A stretch of DNA of 64,000 nucleotides, taken from Synechococcales cyanobacterium C42_A2020_086 (GTDB taxonomy: Bacteria > Cyanobacteriota > Cyanobacteriia > Elainellales > Elainellaceae). A program made the position numbers and the translations under genes. Under the pieces are notes generated by a model. That model did not search any database and was not told the origin of the DNA. It saw nothing but the letters and a program-made list of their open reading frames with translations. The stretch spans positions 62,001-126,000 of the forward strand of contig JACYLU010000002.1 of NCBI GenBank assembly GCA_015272325.1. The letters are read 5' to 3'. Below are positions 18,701-26,645 of this stretch, in pieces. Each line of letters starts with the position of its first letter. Position 1 is the first letter of the stretch.

Positions 18701-20683
18701 ATTACTCCGCCAGCCGTAGTTGCCTCCGGACTGGGAGGGGAGCCATTGGGGCGCTTGTGCTCAAATCGACCCCGCTACCCGATTCTCTATTCCCTATTCC
18801 CGGCTGCTATTTCTGATCCAAGTGCTCTACCTGCCACGGTGGAGGATGGATATGCAGGCGGCTTCCAGAGCCATGGCGATATCTCTGACCCCACGCAGCG
18901 ATTTGTCGCTCGCGATGCCGAAGATAGCCGGGCACCACTGCGGGGCTTCTTTGTCAGCGAGAATGCTGGCGTTATCTACGAGGTAGTCCGTCCAGAGCAG
19001 ATTGCAACTCGTCCCCGAGTTCTTAGCGAATCGGGCATTACCCTGGGCGGCGGCGGCAACTGGATTCTACCCTACGAAGCCGGTTCGCCCAGCGTCGGAC
19101 CCACCCCCAATAGCAACCAGTTCAACCTGATCAAAATTTGCAACCAGCCTTGCTCACAGCCAGCAAACGTTGCTACCACCTTTCAACTCGCCAGCAACGG
19201 AACGCTGGTGCGGATTCCCCTTAAGGATGCCGCCTTCTACAACGGTCGGGAAATGATGACTGTGCGGACGCTGGATCTGGATCTGGATCTAATGCGACGC
19301 AGTCCTCACAATGGCGATCTCTGGCTTCCAAAATCCGGGATTATCTATGCCTTCCGCGAGGATGCAGTTTCAGAAGCGAATATTGTGCGTCCCACAAACG
19401 CTATTTGGGAGAGCTGCGACACTGATGCTGAGCTGCAGTCCAGCATTTGCGCCATGAACACGGCACAAGTCTCAGCGTTTGAATCTACCGATCCACCCCT
19501 CAACGAAGAAAACCTGATTACTCCGAAGCCGGTGGACTACTACCCGGATCCGGACCGCCGACCCTATGGGTTCCGACTGCGGCAGGGGGCTAGCATCCGT
19601 CGCGATGGCGATGAGGGGCGCGGCGTATCGTTCCTCAGCTACAACCCGGTGTATGTGCAAGGCAACTTTAACCTGCACCAGGATGGCAATGGCCAACGCC
19701 TAGAAGAATTTACCCAGTTTCTCAACGATAACTTCTCCAACTTCTATACGCGCAGCGATCTGGATTTGGCCTTCGCAGACCGCAACCAAGACCAATGGCG
19801 ACCGAGTGAAGTGCTAGCAGATTCGGTAACGCTGCTGTCTAGCAATTTCTGTGATGGCAGCATTGAGGACGGCTTTGCTACCGTGGGTCGAACGGGAAAT
19901 GTGGACATTCCCAATAGCTTACGGGGACGTTATGGCTGCCCAGGCATCAACCGGACCTCATTCCTCAATCAAAACCGTCCCGCACAAGCTGTCAATAATA
20001 CGGCTACAAGCTCCAAGAATGTGCTTTGGGTGCGCTCGAACATCGCTGATAGTTTTCCAGCGATACTACGAGGGGCACGGGCACCCAACCGCAACCCCGA
20101 TGAAGGTGAATCTCCGATATTTATTGCTCGGCAGGGTCAGCCCACGCAATGGAATGATGCTACTGGCACCAGCGCCTTCTACAGCGGCACCTATATCCAA
20201 ACGCAGGACACTAAATCCTTGATTGATGCAACGGACAATACCCGCATGAACATGATTATGGTCAGCGGACTAGTGCCGTCGCGAGTTGGGCAATCCTATG
20301 GCGGGTTACACAACTTCCCCCGCTTTATTGAAGATTGGGATGACCCTGGCAAGACGCTGCATATCGCTGGTGCTTTCCTGCAGCTTACGTTCAGCACCTA
20401 TGGCACCGCCCCCTTTGATCAAGAAGCCTGGGAACCGAATGCCCCTGCCCCGACGACAGGAAGCGGAGGGGCAAACCAGTGGATTCGCTACTACGGCCCC
20501 CCTCGCCGTCGCTGGGGTTACGATGTCGGCTTGCAGTATGCCCCTGCTGGTCCCGTCGCCCAACGCTTCCAGTTTGCGGAGGATATTCGCAGCGAGTTCT
20601 ACAGTGAGCCGCCCGCAAATGATCCTTATATTCGCAATCTCTGCCTGAAAGTGCGCAATGACGAAAGGGATTGCCCAACCTAG
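15743..20683 (+). CDS. hpsA: hormogonium polysaccharide biosynthesis protein HpsA
   Basis: A very large (1,646 aa) protein typical of HpsA from filamentous cyanobacteria, needed for polysaccharide secretion and gliding. After about 50 basic residues comes a pilin-like segment KAGFVLPTTVLLLLVVVLTV, then QQVIYNAATPAIDRAKAKIE, characteristic of the family. The would-be position +5 after the Gly-Phe is Thr, not Glu. Two close D-x-N-x-D-G-x-x-D loops (residues 166 and 182) look like dockerin/EF-hand calcium sites. The rest is a long Asn/Pro/Gly-rich extracellular region with scattered Cys. A short GGATCT microsatellite near 19,270 encodes LDLDLDL. It heads a cassette with three other pseudopilins (20 bp to hpsB). 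Expected location is the cell envelope; exact biochemical role is unknown. Confidence 0.9.
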   Translation: MSTPKIIRAAQILMRQVHRGTQTVLKGLVRWLLRGLLTLGKTIGQPPFVSKAGFVLPTTVLLLLVVVLTVGAISYRTFTRSQQAITERQQQVIYNAATPAIDRAKAKIEFLFDPKKDPRGGGVPSQRQLLGMMLNDGRDLGGGFRVRPYPSPEVNPYRFPDETPLDLNGDGATDTAWRYRVDLNGDGQIDPEGPESRDGWAAYSIIFEAPRNASALRDSRNDPNRPNQGWQQRARLLQVRNAPLSNATQVNATCQRGDAGREVVPAINGDGWFPDQRNTTKVRKNFQVNAYVVPDNPTGTIATLEFQQDREATQGFKWAAWFRNDLEIYPGPQFNWNGAMHSEGNLIIGAGDIRFRGFLISSPNSCINSKDASEITVRKIEQGNAESDIPAFSGRFITGTIRDNTFAGEPRFDIQDGTQIQTLTMRPNQDSVEPNGLDPIDFALEPVALQTQDISKPRNPDVTPDTNIDGAWVAGQLNSNGQGRMRSATEVSTPYLDDSFRADNRWGPYPRWGRERKKINADGDVKIGFQIEGNLELIGNDPAPGADSENVGLDGYWERRARREGLRLIVGQRLELGDPAGWGGPGGGTGSVPISLENEPLRPWQAGCTSGRCNEERQRKTLWDNLAAVQATAVYHNATDTTPEARDFPDACLVTTVHPGTPTTLDRSATFENLAFGFDAAIPGYPNQVITDFFRGRGTNGWEFSVPPESEFRNPSSNLMTALKNLAYFAGDPKGGAPSFTPEQVGGDVHPFPSMAMWGDFSMLRRVLQELQTTSYDQLSPADKTTLHTAGCTLGMLAYNLDYLEKLDLANPALRPLLGFKDSELSAPNDPNASIGLRGRIRVLDAIINAPTAAAVTTLVNALPVDSRPPTALRNNIRNTATQMGILAWNLKGSNNPETYVRLLERWRDDAETSAAAKNQLNQEILLAQLIITKQQVARDRTFGFRGSYGDATGIGIADNLYSIAPLGDCGGLNTTGWLTEAPVPGITPPAVVASGLGGEPLGRLCSNRPRYPILYSLFPAAISDPSALPATVEDGYAGGFQSHGDISDPTQRFVARDAEDSRAPLRGFFVSENAGVIYEVVRPEQIATRPRVLSESGITLGGGGNWILPYEAGSPSVGPTPNSNQFNLIKICNQPCSQPANVATTFQLASNGTLVRIPLKDAAFYNGREMMTVRTLDLDLDLMRRSPHNGDLWLPKSGIIYAFREDAVSEANIVRPTNAIWESCDTDAELQSSICAMNTAQVSAFESTDPPLNEENLITPKPVDYYPDPDRRPYGFRLRQGASIRRDGDEGRGVSFLSYNPVYVQGNFNLHQDGNGQRLEEFTQFLNDNFSNFYTRSDLDLAFADRNQDQWRPSEVLADSVTLLSSNFCDGSIEDGFATVGRTGNVDIPNSLRGRYGCPGINRTSFLNQNRPAQAVNNTATSSKNVLWVRSNIADSFPAILRGARAPNRNPDEGESPIFIARQGQPTQWNDATGTSAFYSGTYIQTQDTKSLIDATDNTRMNMIMVSGLVPSRVGQSYGGLHNFPRFIEDWDDPGKTLHIAGAFLQLTFSTYGTAPFDQEAWEPNAPAPTTGSGGANQWIRYYGPPRRRWGYDVGLQYAPAGPVAQRFQFAEDIRSEFYSEPPANDPYIRNLCLKVRNDERDCPT

Positions 20684-20703
20684 TTGAGCTTGAGGAAGGA
20701 ACA

Positions 20704-21459
20704 ATGCCAGTCTTTGCATCTCGTCCACGTTTAGCGCTCATGGTTCTACGGCGACTGCCTAATCCACCAGCGGTTGCCTCAGAACTAGCCGGGCTGACAA
20801 TCCTAGAGTGCCTAGTTGCAATTTTGCTCGTGGGCTTGACCGTCGCGATGATTACGCCGCCGCTACTAGTTGCCACTGCCACACGGGTGCAGAGCCGTCG
20901 TGCTGAGCAGGCGCTACAGCTAGCGCAAGCGGAGGTAGATCGGATTAGTACGCTAGTGGCTCAAGGGGATCACCGCAGTAATCTTCTACCGAATACGGTT
21001 GCCAATTTGCAAACTGAACCACCTCCCTCCGCGACTGCTGGCAACTTCCTCAAGTCACCTCGTCGCGATCCGTGCGGCGGTTACACGCAGTACAACAACG
21101 AGCCGCTCAACCCAGCGCAAGCGCTAGAGGTCGATGTGGACGGCGACTGCAAACCAGACTTTCTGATGCAGGTGTTTCGTACGGAAGGGGTGACTAGCAA
21201 CGAAGAGCGGAATCGTCCAAACCCTCGTCCGTCTAGGTTTGATCTGGGTGTGCGCGTTTATTCCATCCTGGCAAAAGATAACTGGGACAACTTGGCTAGC
21301 GATGCTGCACCTGCCTCGCTGCGAGTGCGCGAAGGTGAAGGCAATCAGCGTACTAACCCGCTGGCGGTCATTTACATTCCGCTATCTTGGAGCGAACGCG
21401 CCGATGTGATTTGTGCACAGCAAGGTGAGAATGCGTCCAATATCCCCTCTTGTAATTGA
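20704..21459 (+). CDS. hpsB: hormogonium polysaccharide secretion pseudopilin HpsB (GspI-like)
   Basis: A 251-residue type IV pilin-like protein. A long leader (about 36 residues) ends in the prepilin peptidase site ELAG/LTILECLVAILLVG, with Glu at +5, followed by a hydrophobic helix and a coil rich in A/E/Q (RAEQALQLAQAEVDRIS). The globular part holds a DVDGDCKPDF loop at about residue 144 that resembles a calcium site. The ATG at 20704 has GAGGAAGGA just upstream; a TTG 11 codons earlier overlaps the hpsA stop and is less likely. Spacing of 20 bp to hpsA indicates cotranscription. Position +1 is Leu where most pilins have Phe or Met. Confidence 0.87.
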   Translation: MPVFASRPRLALMVLRRLPNPPAVASELAGLTILECLVAILLVGLTVAMITPPLLVATATRVQSRRAEQALQLAQAEVDRISTLVAQGDHRSNLLPNTVANLQTEPPPSATAGNFLKSPRRDPCGGYTQYNNEPLNPAQALEVDVDGDCKPDFLMQVFRTEGVTSNEERNRPNPRPSRFDLGVRVYSILAKDNWDNLASDAAPASLRVREGEGNQRTNPLAVIYIPLSWSERADVICAQQGENASNIPSCN

Positions 21460-21531
21460 CGTTTGATTAACGTTACATGGACACCCAATGGCCGCCTGTC
21501 ATTGATGCATTTTTCAAATCTTATAAATCCT

Positions 21532-22617
21532 ATGGCTAAGCCTGTTTCATCTTGGTTTCAGCAGTTCATCAAGCATCGCTGGCTGGCATCACGTCGCCAT
21601 CCGCATCAGGGCTTCACGCTGCTGGAGTTGCTCGTGGTTGTCACCATTGCTGGAGGCATTGTCGCGGGCTTGATGTATGTCGTGGTGCAACTCATGACCA
21701 CCGACCAACGGGAAGCATCTCGTACTGAAACGCAGCGCGAAATGCAAATGGCGCTGGACTATATCAGTGCTGACTTGCGAGAAGCCGTTTACATCTACAG
21801 CGGCGACTACTTGCGTTGCACCCGGACCGATTCCAGCCAAGCCTGCCGCGGCAGTTTCACTCAATTCCTACCGCCTGCCGTTGCCGCAAACAGCGTGCCT
21901 GTTCTCGCCTTCTGGAAGCAGCAGGCACTGCCTCAAGCCGTTAGGGAGCGCTGTGCCACCCAAAGCGCAGCTGCCCTGGCCAATATTCCCTGTTTGGCGG
22001 GGCACTCCTATGCACTGGTGGTCTATTCGCTGACTCAAAATACCAATACTCCAACCTGGAGGGGCAAAGCTCGCATCACCCGCTACGTGCTCAGTCAGTT
22101 CGACGCCAATGGTAACCCCAATCCAGGCTATGTCAATCCGGGAGATGCCCGCAACTTCGAGACCTGGCCCTTTGGGATTGCCAGCAGCGGCGTGTTTGAG
22201 GATCTGCAAGCTAGTGTAGGACGACCTACAGGAACTCCGGCTACGCTAGTTGATTTTGTGGATTTTAGCGCCACCATCGATAATCCGGGTGAAGCCGTAG
22301 TAGCCGGACAAACTGGAGCCTGCCCCACGGGTGACTATAGTATTTCTCCAGACCCCGCCGTTTTGACAGGAGACTTTGCTAACGTGCGCAGTTTCTATGC
22401 CTGCGTTTTTGCCCCAACCCGCAACGTGCGTCAGGGAAGTACAACAGTTTCACTGCCCGACCCTAGTCGCTATCGAGATGTGGTGCTCTATTTGCGAGGC
22501 AATGCCGCCGGTAGACCCGGCATTCTACCGACCGTTAATAACGATGCCGATCTCTTGCCAACCCTGCAAACGCGAGTTCTCAGCCGCAGTGTGCTCGGTC
22601 GTACCCCCACCGAATGA
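21532..22617 (+). CDS. hpsC: hormogonium polysaccharide secretion pseudopilin HpsC (GspJ-like)
   Basis: A pseudopilin of 361 residues from ATG 21532. The cleavage site is HQG/FTLLELLVVVTIAGG with Glu +5, followed by the GspJ-like pattern QLMTTDQREASRTETQREM and ALDYISADLREAVYIYSG. The C-terminal part is globular with scattered Cys (YLRCTRTDSSQACRG). The start is not certain: TTG 21463 and ATG 21505 are in frame and none of the three has a strong ribosome site; all leave a basic leader before the cleavage site. It follows hpsB by about 70 bp and precedes a GspH-like gene by 99 bp. Confidence 0.86.
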   Translation: MAKPVSSWFQQFIKHRWLASRRHPHQGFTLLELLVVVTIAGGIVAGLMYVVVQLMTTDQREASRTETQREMQMALDYISADLREAVYIYSGDYLRCTRTDSSQACRGSFTQFLPPAVAANSVPVLAFWKQQALPQAVRERCATQSAAALANIPCLAGHSYALVVYSLTQNTNTPTWRGKARITRYVLSQFDANGNPNPGYVNPGDARNFETWPFGIASSGVFEDLQASVGRPTGTPATLVDFVDFSATIDNPGEAVVAGQTGACPTGDYSISPDPAVLTGDFANVRSFYACVFAPTRNVRQGSTTVSLPDPSRYRDVVLYLRGNAAGRPGILPTVNNDADLLPTLQTRVLSRSVLGRTPTE

Positions 22618-22716
22618 GGGGGCTCTATTCTGCCCAACTCAGCCTACCTGACCCATTGCTGCCCTTGATGTCTTGATACCCCATGCGCTGTCCTTGCAGA
22701 TGAAAGTGAGCTTCCC

Positions 22717-23277
22717 ATGAGCAGAAACAGCAAATCACCACTCTATCGCGATACCGCCGGATTTACCCTGGTAGAAATGATAGTGGTGCTAATTATCATT
22801 TCGGTTTTGGCGCTGATTGCGGCTCCTGGCTGGCTGAGTTTTATGAATAACCGGCGAGCGGAAGCAGGGCGAGAGCAAATTTTTCAGCTGCTGCGGCAAG
22901 CTCAGGATCAAGCGATTCGCAGTCGGCAGACGCAGGTTGTCAATTTCATTAATACCACGAACCCACCCACGGTTCAGGCGTTGGGAACCACCCAAGAGCT
23001 AGACGACGGTCGGGCGGAGCGCTCTCCTGACGATCAGCCGTTTCTCGGCTTGCAGGTGATCAACAGCAGTGGTCCTTGTGCTGCCAACGCGGCTGGCTGC
23101 GTTATTTTTGACGAAAAAGGTAACATCAAGCATGAAAATAATAATCTCGGCGATAATGACGGCGGCATTAAAATAGTTGTTACCTCTCCTCCTGAAGGTG
23201 GCAGCAAGCGCTGTGTCATTGTGCGGACCTTGCTGGGTGCCTTGGCAAAGGGCAGTGGTGAAGATGAGTGCAGCTAG
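22717..23277 (+). CDS. GspH/FimT-like pseudopilin, fourth gene of the hps cassette
   Basis: A 186-residue protein with a prepilin site TAG/FTLVEMIVVLIIISVLAL and Glu +5, then the GspH/FimT-type helix (NNRRAEAGREQIFQLLRQAQ, with DQAIRSRQTQVV next). The soluble part has two Cys near residue 123-128 (GPCAANAAGC) and two near the C-terminus, possibly disulfides in the periplasm. Being last in a run of four pilin-like genes it may be the counterpart of HpsD of Nostoc, but I cannot confirm orthology and leave the symbol empty. ATG 22717 follows a GAAAGTGAG stretch. Confidence 0.85.
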   Translation: MSRNSKSPLYRDTAGFTLVEMIVVLIIISVLALIAAPGWLSFMNNRRAEAGREQIFQLLRQAQDQAIRSRQTQVVNFINTTNPPTVQALGTTQELDDGRAERSPDDQPFLGLQVINSSGPCAANAAGCVIFDEKGNIKHENNNLGDNDGGIKIVVTSPPEGGSKRCVIVRTLLGALAKGSGEDECS

Positions 23278-23413
23278 GCTGAGACTAGAGCCGCGATCCC
23301 CCTCTAGATAGAAGAAGAAGTAGCGTTCGACTCAGTAAGATTCTCCCCAATTCGCTGAATCAGCAGCGGATTTCACTGTTCATCTATAAAAGAAATTCAG
23401 GCGAGGGAATCTT

Positions 23414-23743
23414 ATGACATCGAGAATCGTTACATCGTTACACACTATTCATAAATCGGTATGGGCAGTGTTGCTGGTGGGGGTGATTAGCCTGGCCGGT
23501 TGGTTGGGAATCATGCCCACTAGTTATGCGCTTGAAGCGTCGGATCTGGAGCCAGCACCTGAGAGCGTCGAAGCACGGGAAGCAGCCTATGATGAAGCTA
23601 AAGACATTGCCAGCGATCCCAAGATGGGCGTGGAGAAAGAATACGAGCGAAACATAGAAGCCTATCGGGAAGAACATGCTGACGAAACGGGAATTGTAGG
23701 AGAAGTGAAAGAACTCGTCAATAAGGTAACTGGCAACGAGTAG
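23414..23743 (+). CDS. small exported acidic protein
   Basis: A 109-residue protein of unknown function. An N-terminal signal or anchor (about residues 14-40, SVWAVLLVGVISLAGWLGIM) ends in an SYALEAS site that could be cut by signal peptidase. The mature part (about 70 aa) is highly charged and helical, rich in Glu/Ala (EAREAAYDEAKDIASDP, EKEYERNIEAYREEHADE). Similar small lumenal or periplasmic proteins in cyanobacteria are sometimes annotated as low-temperature- or stress-induced; I cannot confirm that link. The ATG has GAGGG upstream and a TATAAA lies at 23385. Convergent with cobD. Confidence 0.7.
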   Translation: MTSRIVTSLHTIHKSVWAVLLVGVISLAGWLGIMPTSYALEASDLEPAPESVEAREAAYDEAKDIASDPKMGVEKEYERNIEAYREEHADETGIVGEVKELVNKVTGNE

Positions 23744-23797
23744 CGGTGCTAGCGGTGTGATCTGAGCCAGCTAACTGAACGTAGCGCTTAAAACTGC

Positions 23798-24772
23798 CTA
23801 GAGGAGCAAGCCCGTCCAGCCCATTACTAAGCCCATCACTAACCAGAGTAGAAAGCAGCGTCGTGTTAAATCTAGCGCTTGCTCAATGCTGGTACTGGTA
23901 ATGGGCTTTAAGGGATCACCAAGCAGCGGTTTTTGCTTGACAATCCCTCGGTAGCTATTGGCTCCACCAACCTGGACACCCAGTATGGCGGCATAAACGC
24001 ATTCACTCCAGCCAGAATTGGGGCTAGGATCCTGGGGGGCATCACGGCAGCAGATGCGCCAAACCGCTCGTGGGCGACCCGAAAGAAAAGCCAGGGTAAT
24101 AACGGCAAGTCGACAGGGTAACCAAGTGACGCCATCTTCGAGACGGGCACTACACCATCCCAACTCCGTGTAGGGTGCTTCTCGATAGCCCACCATTGAG
24201 TCTAGGGTGCTGAGGGCTTTGTATCCTAGGGCAAGGGAGGCACTTCCGAGCGGCAGCAAAGCGCCAATTAGGGCATAAAATAGTGGAGCCAAAACGCCAT
24301 CAACCGCATTTTCAGAGACTGTTTCTAGCACTGCCCGTCGGATTTCCAGTTCAGACAAGGCTGCGGTATCTCGACCGACATAGCGGCTGAGGTGAGTCCG
24401 GGCGGCCACTAAATCGCAAGCTGCTAGAGGACGCAGTACGTCATGGGCGGCATCTCTCAAACTACGACCGGCGAAACAGCTTGCAAGCAGGGCACTTTCG
24501 GTCACAACCCCTAATCCCGGATGCAGGAAGCGAGCCGTCCAAACAAGGAGTCCGCTGATCCCTACCGTTAACCCAATTGTGCTAAGGGTCAGCCCAACTC
24601 CGGCCCACCGCAGAGCAACCGGATGCTGCAATCGCTTAAACGCTACTTGGGTGTAGCTGTTGATCCACCACCCCATGACCTGAACTGGATGGAGCCAATT
24701 CCAGGGATCGCCAATCCAAAAGTCGAGCAGGGCAGCAACGCCTAAGACAGCAGCAGAGTAAATGAATGGCAT
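23798..24772 (-). CDS. cobD: adenosylcobinamide-phosphate synthase CobD/CbiB
   Basis: A 324-residue membrane protein of the CobD/CbiB family, which attaches the aminopropanol arm to cobyric acid in (pseudo)cobalamin synthesis. Family landmarks: LLDFWIGDPWNWLHPVQVMG near the N-terminus, DLVAARTHLSRYVGRDTAAL and VETVSENAVDGVLAPLFYA in the middle, and LGYKALSTLDSMVGYR. Several hydrophobic segments span the protein. It is a single gene here; the other cobalamin-related gene in the window, cobA at 37.5 kb, is not adjacent. It converges on the small exported protein with a 54-bp gap. Confidence 0.93.
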   Translation of the reverse strand: MPFIYSAAVLGVAALLDFWIGDPWNWLHPVQVMGWWINSYTQVAFKRLQHPVALRWAGVGLTLSTIGLTVGISGLLVWTARFLHPGLGVVTESALLASCFAGRSLRDAAHDVLRPLAACDLVAARTHLSRYVGRDTAALSELEIRRAVLETVSENAVDGVLAPLFYALIGALLPLGSASLALGYKALSTLDSMVGYREAPYTELGWCSARLEDGVTWLPCRLAVITLAFLSGRPRAVWRICCRDAPQDPSPNSGWSECVYAAILGVQVGGANSYRGIVKQKPLLGDPLKPITSTSIEQALDLTRRCFLLWLVMGLVMGWTGLLL

Positions 24773-24973
24773 AGCATCATTGATTGACTCTATGCAGTTT
24801 AGCGATACCCGGCGAACCGCTTCAATGAGCCTTTCGATAGCTACACCGCAACGGAGTCACCTTTTAAATTCTTTTAACGACCCCGCTCACCAGACGCTAG
24901 TAACCTCTCAAACTCAACGAAAAGACTTTGTACGGTCGGTGTGCAACGGGATTGTTAGACCGATTTAACTACG

Positions 24974-25180
24974 CTACTGTCCGCGTCCTGGTTTGCAATC
25001 CGCAAAACCCAACGCTTCCGTATCCAAAAAACTCGCGATCGCCATTTCAACAACGGCTTCAATGGGATACTCAATTTCTGCCGCCCGCGCAATCAGAGCA
25101 GCACGAATCCGCTCAGGCAACCGTCCTAAAATCACCTCTGCATCTGCCAGGGAAAGTTGCTCTTGAAGTTTGGCTTGCAT
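24974..25180 (-). CDS. small RHH/CopG-like protein paired with a GIY-YIG gene
   Basis: A 68-residue protein. The middle (LPERIRAALIARAAEIEY then PIEAVVEMAIASFLD) has the spacing of a ribbon-helix-helix DNA-binding protein or a related small regulator, though the beta strand is weak. Its ATG follows the GIY-YIG stop by 4 bp, and the GGAG ribosome site lies inside the end of that gene, so the two are translationally coupled. Function is not known; a partner or antitoxin-type role is conceivable only from the arrangement. Confidence 0.62.
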   Translation of the reverse strand: MQAKLQEQLSLADAEVILGRLPERIRAALIARAAEIEYPIEAVVEMAIASFLDTEALGFADCKPGRGQ

Positions 25181-25184
25181 GGCT

Positions 25185-25562
25185 TTACATCTCCGTTGGG
25201 ATTTGAACGTTGTAAGGAGGGTCAGTCGCTCTGAGAATAATGGATTCTAGCTCCAATAGTAACGCAGGGTTTCCCCAATGCGAAATGACCTGCGCTGCAA
25301 TGCGAACATCCTCATCATCGTATTTGTCGAGCCATGCCCAAAGAAAAGCTTTGTGTCCACCACTGAATCGACCTCGCAAGCTCTTTGTTTTACCGATGTA
25401 GAGTAATCCATGTTTTTTATGCCGAACTGCATAGATGCCGGGACGGGAAGGAATACTCTCAAACTCACGGGTCAAAGGTTGGCATTGCTCAAAGGGGATG
25501 AATGCGATTGCGTCTAAAATCCTTCGGGCTTGGATTTGCAAATCAGAATCATTCGTTGGCAT
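25185..25562 (-). CDS. GIY-YIG family nuclease
   Basis: About 125 residues from ATG 25562. The GIY-YIG core is clear: RPGIYAVRHKKHGLLYIGKT gives the GIY and YIG elements, followed by SLRGRFSGGHK with the catalytic-type Arg, and the Glu in LLLELESIILRATDPPYN. This domain alone is the size of stand-alone GIY-YIG proteins of unknown role. The frame is open 13 codons further to 25601, but that region has no domain similarity. It is cotranscribed with the small RHH-like gene, and lies 52 bp after a broken acetyltransferase gene on the same strand. Confidence 0.82.
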   Translation of the reverse strand: MPTNDSDLQIQARRILDAIAFIPFEQCQPLTREFESIPSRPGIYAVRHKKHGLLYIGKTKSLRGRFSGGHKAFLWAWLDKYDDEDVRIAAQVISHWGNPALLLELESIILRATDPPYNVQIPTEM

Positions 25563-25614
25563 GAAAGTAAAAAGGGAGTTGCACAGGAGCCATGCTCTCA
25601 CAAAATCTGCACCC

Positions 25615-26088
25615 TCATAGCTTTCGCCTCATCTCGATCTGAAAAGCTTCAAACCCCAAACCTTCATACAACGATTTTGCTGGCGAATTTTGCAGAATAT
25701 GAAGGTCAGCTTCTGTGCAACCCTTGTCTCGCCCCCATTGAAAAGCTGCTTCCACCAGCGATCGTGCAACTCCAGATCGTCGATACGTAGGGACAACATA
25801 AATCGCGTGGATGTGAAGGGATGACCTTGGTAAGAACGGAGGAGGTGAATGAACAATGCTGGCTTCGAGGATACCAATCAATTGACTGGGTGCAACATTC
25901 ATTTCTACACCAAGAAAAAGACAATCAGGAGAGTCGATCTGAGACTAGATAGAATCGCGCAGCCAGGTTGAACCAGAATCGGAGCCTTGAAAAACATGAC
26001 CACCGAAAGAAGCCATATCACTGAGCATTGCTTGAAGATATTCAACAATGATCTCGATCTCTTGGTGAGAAAGCTTTCGGATTTGCAT
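25615..26088 (-). pseudogene. GNAT acetyltransferase interrupted by one amber codon
   Basis: Two halves of one GNAT N-acetyltransferase lie in the same reading frame, split by a single TAG at 25945-25947. The first half runs from ATG 26088 (MQIRKLSHQEIEIIVEYLQA to TWLRDSI); the second continues directly with SQIDSPDCLFLGVE and holds the acetyl-CoA motif A (IHAIYVVPTYRRSGVARSLV) and motif B (LHILQNSPAKSLYEGLGF). Together they give about 157 residues, a normal single-domain GNAT. The simplest reading is a recent nonsense mutation, for example from a Gln or Trp codon; suppression or a sequencing error is possible. Substrate unknown. Confidence 0.8.
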
Positions 26089-26645
26089 ATCAAGATTTAC
26101 TTCACAAATACAGCATTCCCTTGTGTGGTGAGGTACAGCCTGCTGCCTCAGGACAATAGTCTCATGGCGATCTATGTACCTCACTAGCTTCAAAAACGCT
26201 GTATCGGGCTAACTATGTATTAACCAGTACTATCTCTAATATTGCCCCTAATATTTCCCAAGCGTTGCATAAGCGTTAAAGGCTCTAATAGCTATCATTT
26301 GTCAGAGTTTACAATCTGAGCGATACAAGAAATCTATTATTTGTCATACCAACATTACTTCCATGTTGCTAATTTGTCACAGATGACAGCACTCACTTTT
26401 GGTAGTAGCGACCGCCCTGTATCGAATTCCTAATTATGGCGCCCCCGCAGCAAAATGACTTGACCTCTCTATATTCGCAAGTGATATTCACAAGCTAGTG
26501 CCAGCACCACCTTATTTTTTGCCCATGCCACTCTCGAGACGCTGGGCTAATGGGCAGAACAATCGGGTGGGTTGTCTGCTGATCTTCAGCTAGCTGCCCA
26601 ATTACCGCTATTATCCTCTCCAGAGCCATCGTTGCTTGTCCGCTT
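26089..26645. other. 557-bp non-coding stretch with TTTGTCA repeats
   Basis: AT-rich DNA between the broken GNAT gene and the IMPase gene. It holds three TTTGTCA copies and a TGTCA/TGACA inverted repeat, listed separately. No convincing open frame or RNA gene was seen. Confidence 0.5.
26298..26388. repeat. TTTGTCA direct repeats and palindrome, possible transposon-end relic
   Basis: TTTGTCA occurs at 26298, 26340 and 26373, with 42- and 33-bp steps. The third copy begins a TGTCA-CAGA-TGACA inverted repeat (26375-26388). On the minus strand the same DNA reads TGTCATCTGTGACAAATTA followed by two TGACAAAT copies, a style of repeat known from TnsB-binding ends of cyanobacterial Tn7-like elements. 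No transposase gene is present, so this may be a solo end or a regulator site. Confidence 0.45.
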
